Part shown: positions 60,262 through 64,000 of the stretch, piece after piece
How positions within the stretch are numbered: the stretch's first letter is position 1
How the letters are laid out: each line of letters begins with the position of its first letter
Source: Kwoniella bestiolae CBS 10118
Lineage: Eukaryota > Basidiomycota > Tremellomycetes > Tremellales > Cryptococcaceae
Assembly: GCF_000512585.2 (NCBI RefSeq)
Contig: NC_089241.1
Span: 4,482,001 to 4,546,000 of the forward strand
DNA: 64,000 bases
Direction: 5' to 3'
Position numbers and translations under genes: made by a program
Notes under the pieces: model-generated
What the model was told of the DNA's origin: nothing
Databases searched by the model: none
What the model saw: the letters and a program-made list of their open reading frames with translations, nothing else

Positions 60262-61186
60262 AGTGAAAACTTCGCGAGGGTGTGTATAGACTTATCCAAA
60301 ACCGTCCTGGGGTAATAAAGGCTCTGATCAACAAAGGCTTGGTGAGATGTTTGAAAATGCTGGATAATGGACACATTTTGATAGGCTCAAGTGCAGGTAT
60401 TTGACTTGTTTCTCCCCTATGAGGTGTATGCATTGGACATATGTCCGACAAAGGTGCTTTTATTTGTGGGGAAGGGAGGGGTAATTAGGGTGATTTTGTC
60501 ATTACCCCTGTTCGCTGAGCTTGAATGAAAGGGAGTTGTACATGCGGTACTCGGGGAACATGCACTGGATTGTCAATATTTGAGGATTATAGTACCTAGA
60601 TGATCATCTGCTTCTTGATAGCAGTATCCACGGCTTCCTATCCTTCTTCCTTTACGGCTGAGAGGCCACTACTCTGCTTTTGCCTTTGACCTGAAGAGCC
60701 ACCTGACAGCATTAATCCTAGCTTCCCAGTGGACAGACTCAATTGCACGAATTGATGATCTTGCTCTGAGAATAAATGATATCCACCGCTGAGATCAAGG
60801 AGCCGCCATGAACACTCTGTCAAATCAGCCCTGATGCAACAGTGTTCCCTATCAATCCGAGAACTGGAGATGAGCACTCTAACATGTTTCCACCATATAC
60901 CAGAGCGACAATCATTGGCCCCAGAAACTTGTCGGTGGATTGAGATTGGAGGATCATACCAAGCCCCGACTGTGATTCAAGATTTTCCGGTGAGGGATTG
61001 CTCACTTGGCTCTTCAAGCTGTCATGGAGAGAGCCGCCCGTCTGTTATGTGATTCATGCATCGTAGGACTTTCATAACATAGATTGGCGCAGTCTCCTGA
61101 CGATGACATTTTACGCTATATTCACGGCTTATTAATGATTGCTATTAGTAAACTGATATATACAGCTGGAACTGCTCGTTGCCAAG
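60262..61186. promoter_or_regulatory. SSP-D upstream region with palindromes
   Basis: About 925 bp. Features are the perfect 12-bp palindrome ggacatatgtcc (60435-60446) and a 9-bp inverted repeat aggggtaat/attacccct (60477-60485 and 60501-60509). Both lie 170-250 bp upstream of the SSP-D start. They are typical in size for dimeric regulator sites, which is inference. The rest holds no gene I can support. Confidence 0.5.
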
Positions 61187-61755
61187 CTAGAAATCCCATG
61201 TCGGCTTATCATCACAGTCGTGAATATGACACACCAACTCCGGACAAGCTATCGCCAACTTATCGTCATTCCCACTATCATCTGTCATCTTTTGTGGGAA
61301 ATTCCATTTCACGTCGTATCTTTTCCACCTCCATATTTGGAGTTGATTCTCGCTTGGCACTGCTCGTGACACACCGCGTCATCGGCGAAAGATATTGGTA
61401 GTATCGTGATCTTGCAGCGCGACATTCGAGTAAAGAAGAAGGAGATGAGACATACCTTCAGATCACATTCCGAAACCGTCGTAGCAGTCTTCAGAAATTG
61501 CAATGTGAAGTTCTGATAGGCATAGTCGCCTTCTGGGATAGCTTGCGCCTCCTCATCCTTCCACGCAACAGAGACCTGCTGCCCGCCTCTGGAGCCCCAG
61601 ATCGTATTATCTGGATCTGTCGAAGACACGAACGCGGTATTCTTCCTCATGTCGAATCTTACGGTTATATCTTTTCCTCTTGGTTTTATGGGATTAGCCC
61701 ACAAGGAGTCGGCGATGAATAACAGGGCGAGGAAGCTAAGCAAGTTGCAAAGCAT
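61187..61755 (-). pseudogene. Small secreted Cys protein SSP-E, apparent frameshift
   Basis: Exon 1 (61755-61457 or 61456) starts MLCNLLSFLALLFIADSLWA, a clear signal peptide, then DITVRFDMRKNTAFVSS and CDLK before the phase-0 intron. Exon 2 (from 61359) opens in frame as CQARINSKYGGGK, matching SSP-C, but that frame stops almost at once (KDTT-stop). The family C-terminus continues in the next frame: RYDVKWNFPQKM, LAIACPELVCHIHDCDDKP, TWDF. The frames meet at a tttt run near 61321-61324 on the plus strand. This is a one-base deletion (or two-base insertion) in a homopolymer, so the copy is either a young pseudogene or a sequencing error. The tail has the family Cys spacing and a normal stop at 61187. 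Confidence 0.7.
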
Positions 61756-62596
61756 TGTGGAGGTCAATTGCGCTTGTCAAGAAGTTTAGGCTATTGGTCT
61801 GATCACTGGTATTACAGAATATATGCAATACAAAATGACCGTGGAGCGACGAGAAAAGGATTGAGTGCACGAGTGGGCTGAATTGTTTGTGTGCTTTGCT
61901 AATGTCCTCGGAATGGCTGATGGGAATGTATCAAAGGATATGAATGAAAGGCTTGCATATTTGGGGGTATCGTCTGGGGGGCGATCCTTTGTCATAGACT
62001 TGCATTGGACCGAGAGGGCATAAAGGACAGCGCAATCACAAGCAGATGAAAGAGTGAGACAGGAGACAACGCATATACCTCTTTCTGGAATCGATAAATG
62101 TAATGAGAAGCGCGCCCACTCCATGGAAAGTTTGGTACTGCCCGAGCGAATAGCTACGACTTTACACCTCATACTTCACGAACAGGGAGTCATCAGGATG
62201 AGAACCGAGATAGAGACCTTCCCCGCAACGACTGTCGCCACAATGTTTATCCGAACAACATTCACATTATCAACAGGGAGAGCTGGGCCCGAGCGATGCA
62301 ATCAGATCTCATGCTCAATGTACACTGTAGTAGGTCGTTACGGGCCTTCTTTATCCGAAATAGCTTATTGTGTTTCAAAAGTCCACTTGCATACAGACCA
62401 CGGAGGAGAAGATCGTACCAACACACTAACATAAACAATGATGAAGCATATCGTAGCCTATCAAGTCTTAAGGCAACGTGTTGTCGGGATGTTGGGATCA
62501 CAGTCCCCATACGAAGCAAAATACGATTACAACCTAGGCTCAATTTTATCAGTACATGTAGGCGTCTCACTCTCGAGCAACCGCGCTGAATCAGAC
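61756..62596. other. Intergenic region SSP-E to SSP-F
   Basis: About 840 bp between SSP-E and SSP-F. Only short frames occur. A possible last micro-exon of SSP-F could lie just below 62597. No other feature seen. Confidence 0.45.
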
Positions 62597-63125
62597 TCAC
62601 TCGCCCCAAGCGGGTACCTTGGTGCAATCTGCACCATCGTTGCAGGAGTGATCGTTGGGTGGACAGACGATCTTAATGTTATTTAAACTTCTAACCGGGG
62701 ATACTCCCGTTCGAGACAAAGTCCATTCTTCTGAATCACCGAATTCTTTGTAAACTTTCACGCTGCACTATATACGGCAGAACGTTCAGAACTCTCTGCG
62801 ACTCCTTCATTATCATGGTGAGACAAGGAGTCGTACTCACAGTGAGGTGATACAATTGTTTGCTGAAGTGTGAGCCCACGTCAAACAAATCATAGTTGAA
62901 CTCGATGGGTACAGAGTCTGTCGAAGTACCATCGATCTCCTTGTCGACGTTGAAGATGTAAGGGCCCGGACCGGACACCATGCCTTTGTCGGCCTCTACT
63001 AGCCTCGTATCGGGTGGGATGTTGACGATGACTTTACCTTTTACCTGCTTACGCTTCTCCATGGGAGCGGCGAGACCAAGAGTCGCCGACATAAGGGCAA
63101 AAATGATAGTTGACTTGAGATACAT
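62597..63125 (-). CDS. Small secreted Cys protein SSP-F
   Basis: Two exons (63125-62841 and 62767-62597) encode about 151 residues. A signal peptide (MYLKSTIIFALMSATLGLAA) precedes PMEKRKQVKGK, with a possible Lys-Arg processing site. The family strand reads VIVNIPPDTRLVEADKG, then FNYDLFDVGSHFSKQLYHLT before the phase-0 intron. Exon 2 opens CSVKVYKEFGDSEEW and ends with KIVCPPNDHSC, GADCTKVPAWGE. The LYHLT end of exon 1 is identical to SSP-B. As in SSP-D the stop TGA lies within a GTGAGT donor sequence. The start at 63125 is chosen because it begins the signal peptide; a longer frame upstream lacks such character. Function unknown. Confidence 0.8.
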
Positions 63126-64000
63126 TGTGGCTCGATAGACTAAGCGGTGTAAATGCGTAACGAAGGATTTCTTTCTGATCAACAGAAAAGAGTGGAATTT
63201 TGGATTGGTGAAGAATGCTGGGGAACATAACAGATCATTGACGTTATGTTCCCCACCTTTTATGGGCTGACGCCAATGAAGGTGAACCCAAGTATGACCA
63301 GGACTTCAAGGCTTTTTCTCCTTGTACATGAAAGGGATGGCTCAATCTCACGTTATCCCTTGATGCGCGTAAGGAGTAAAGATCAAGGAGGTCATTATCA
63401 GAAATCGATTAATTACCCCCTTTATCCTAGTCTGGGCCTTCGTCCTCCAAGGCAATTATCGTTTGGTGTGGTAAGATAACTAGACAATGCCACTTGACGA
63501 GCTTGAACCGAATCCCTTTCCCACGGTGACCTGACACATGGAGAACACCATAGGGACTTTCAAACGAGGTTCATTCAAGCCTCGATTGGGTTCGATTTGA
63601 GCCCCATTGCTGTTCTCTGAATCTCACACATAAGTTTATGTTTGCGGATAACACCAGTCCAGTTCTTCCATATCATGGCTCCTTATTTCAGAGGGGATAG
63701 GCACAGTGATTGCAAAAGTATGAGAATTGCAGGATAGGATGGGATATGACATGCACAAGTGTCGGTCCGCTGCCATATCATAACGTCGCAGCTATGCAGT
63801 TCCTGGCCAGGGAGGAAAAAAACACAAAGTTAGACGCGTCTGTCTATTTGATGCGGTCATGTTCTCGACCACTTTAACGATCTATATTCTTCAGCAACCT
63901 TGAATCTTGCTCATCTCTTCGCATCTAGCATCATTCCTTCTTAGCAACATGCAATGATCGTACAGCATGTCTACTCAAGTGCTGAATCGACTAGCGCAGC
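63126..64000. promoter_or_regulatory. SSP-F upstream region with perfect inverted repeat
   Basis: About 875 bp to the window edge. A perfect inverted repeat, ggggaacataac (63220-63231) and gttatgttcccc (63243-63254), with an 11-nt spacer, lies about 95 bp upstream of the SSP-F start. A homopolymer-flanked attaccccc at 63413 resembles the SSP-D repeat arm. No gene is supported up to the edge. Confidence 0.5.

Overview
The window is nuclear DNA of a basidiomycete yeast, most likely a tremellomycete (Kwoniella/Cryptococcus relative). Nearly every gene is cut by many short introns with GTGAGT-like donors, CTGAC/CTAAC branch points and AG acceptors, genes are tightly packed on both strands, and the recognisable proteins (PEX10, HOS2, KIN4-type kinase, SEC39, MMM1, TAF4, ISWI, eL8, eL38, cytochrome b5) are fungal. 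No rRNA, tRNA, CRISPR or complete transposon was recognised. All gene models were spliced by eye, so exact exon ends are predictions.

Layout. 1-23 kb is mostly core genes: a partial Ser/Pro-rich protein (-), PEX10 peroxisomal RING ligase (-), HOS2 class I histone deacetylase (+), an unusual beta-helix/coiled-coil/membrane protein (-), an SDR reductase (+), a KIN4-like kinase with a KA1-like tail (-) and SEC39, an ER tethering subunit (+). 23.6-36 kb is an accessory block: three paralogous small secreted cysteine proteins (+) followed by three tandem DUF6534-type multi-pass membrane proteins (-), at least one of which seems to carry a nonsense codon. 36.7-58.6 kb returns to core genes: MMM1 of ERMES (-), a tiny Ser-rich protein (+), a TENA/THI-4-like protein (-), a divergent ribosomal pair eL38(-)/eL8(+), cytochrome b5 (+), TAF4 of TFIID (-), the ISWI remodeller (+), a PLP aminotransferase (+) and a CUE-domain ER protein (-). 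59.7-63.1 kb is a second accessory block with three more members of the small secreted family (-), one of them frameshifted.

The best candidate for something undescribed is this six-member secreted family (called SSP-A to SSP-F here). All share a signal peptide, an N-terminal strand with a loose P-x-N/D-T-R pattern, a phase-0 intron immediately before a conserved Cys, and a C-terminal module with three or four Cys ending in P-x-W. Several of their upstream regions hold inverted repeats, including a 53-bp-arm inverted repeat, a perfect 12-bp arm repeat and a perfect 12-bp palindrome. In two members the stop codon sits exactly inside the donor of the last intron seen in the others.
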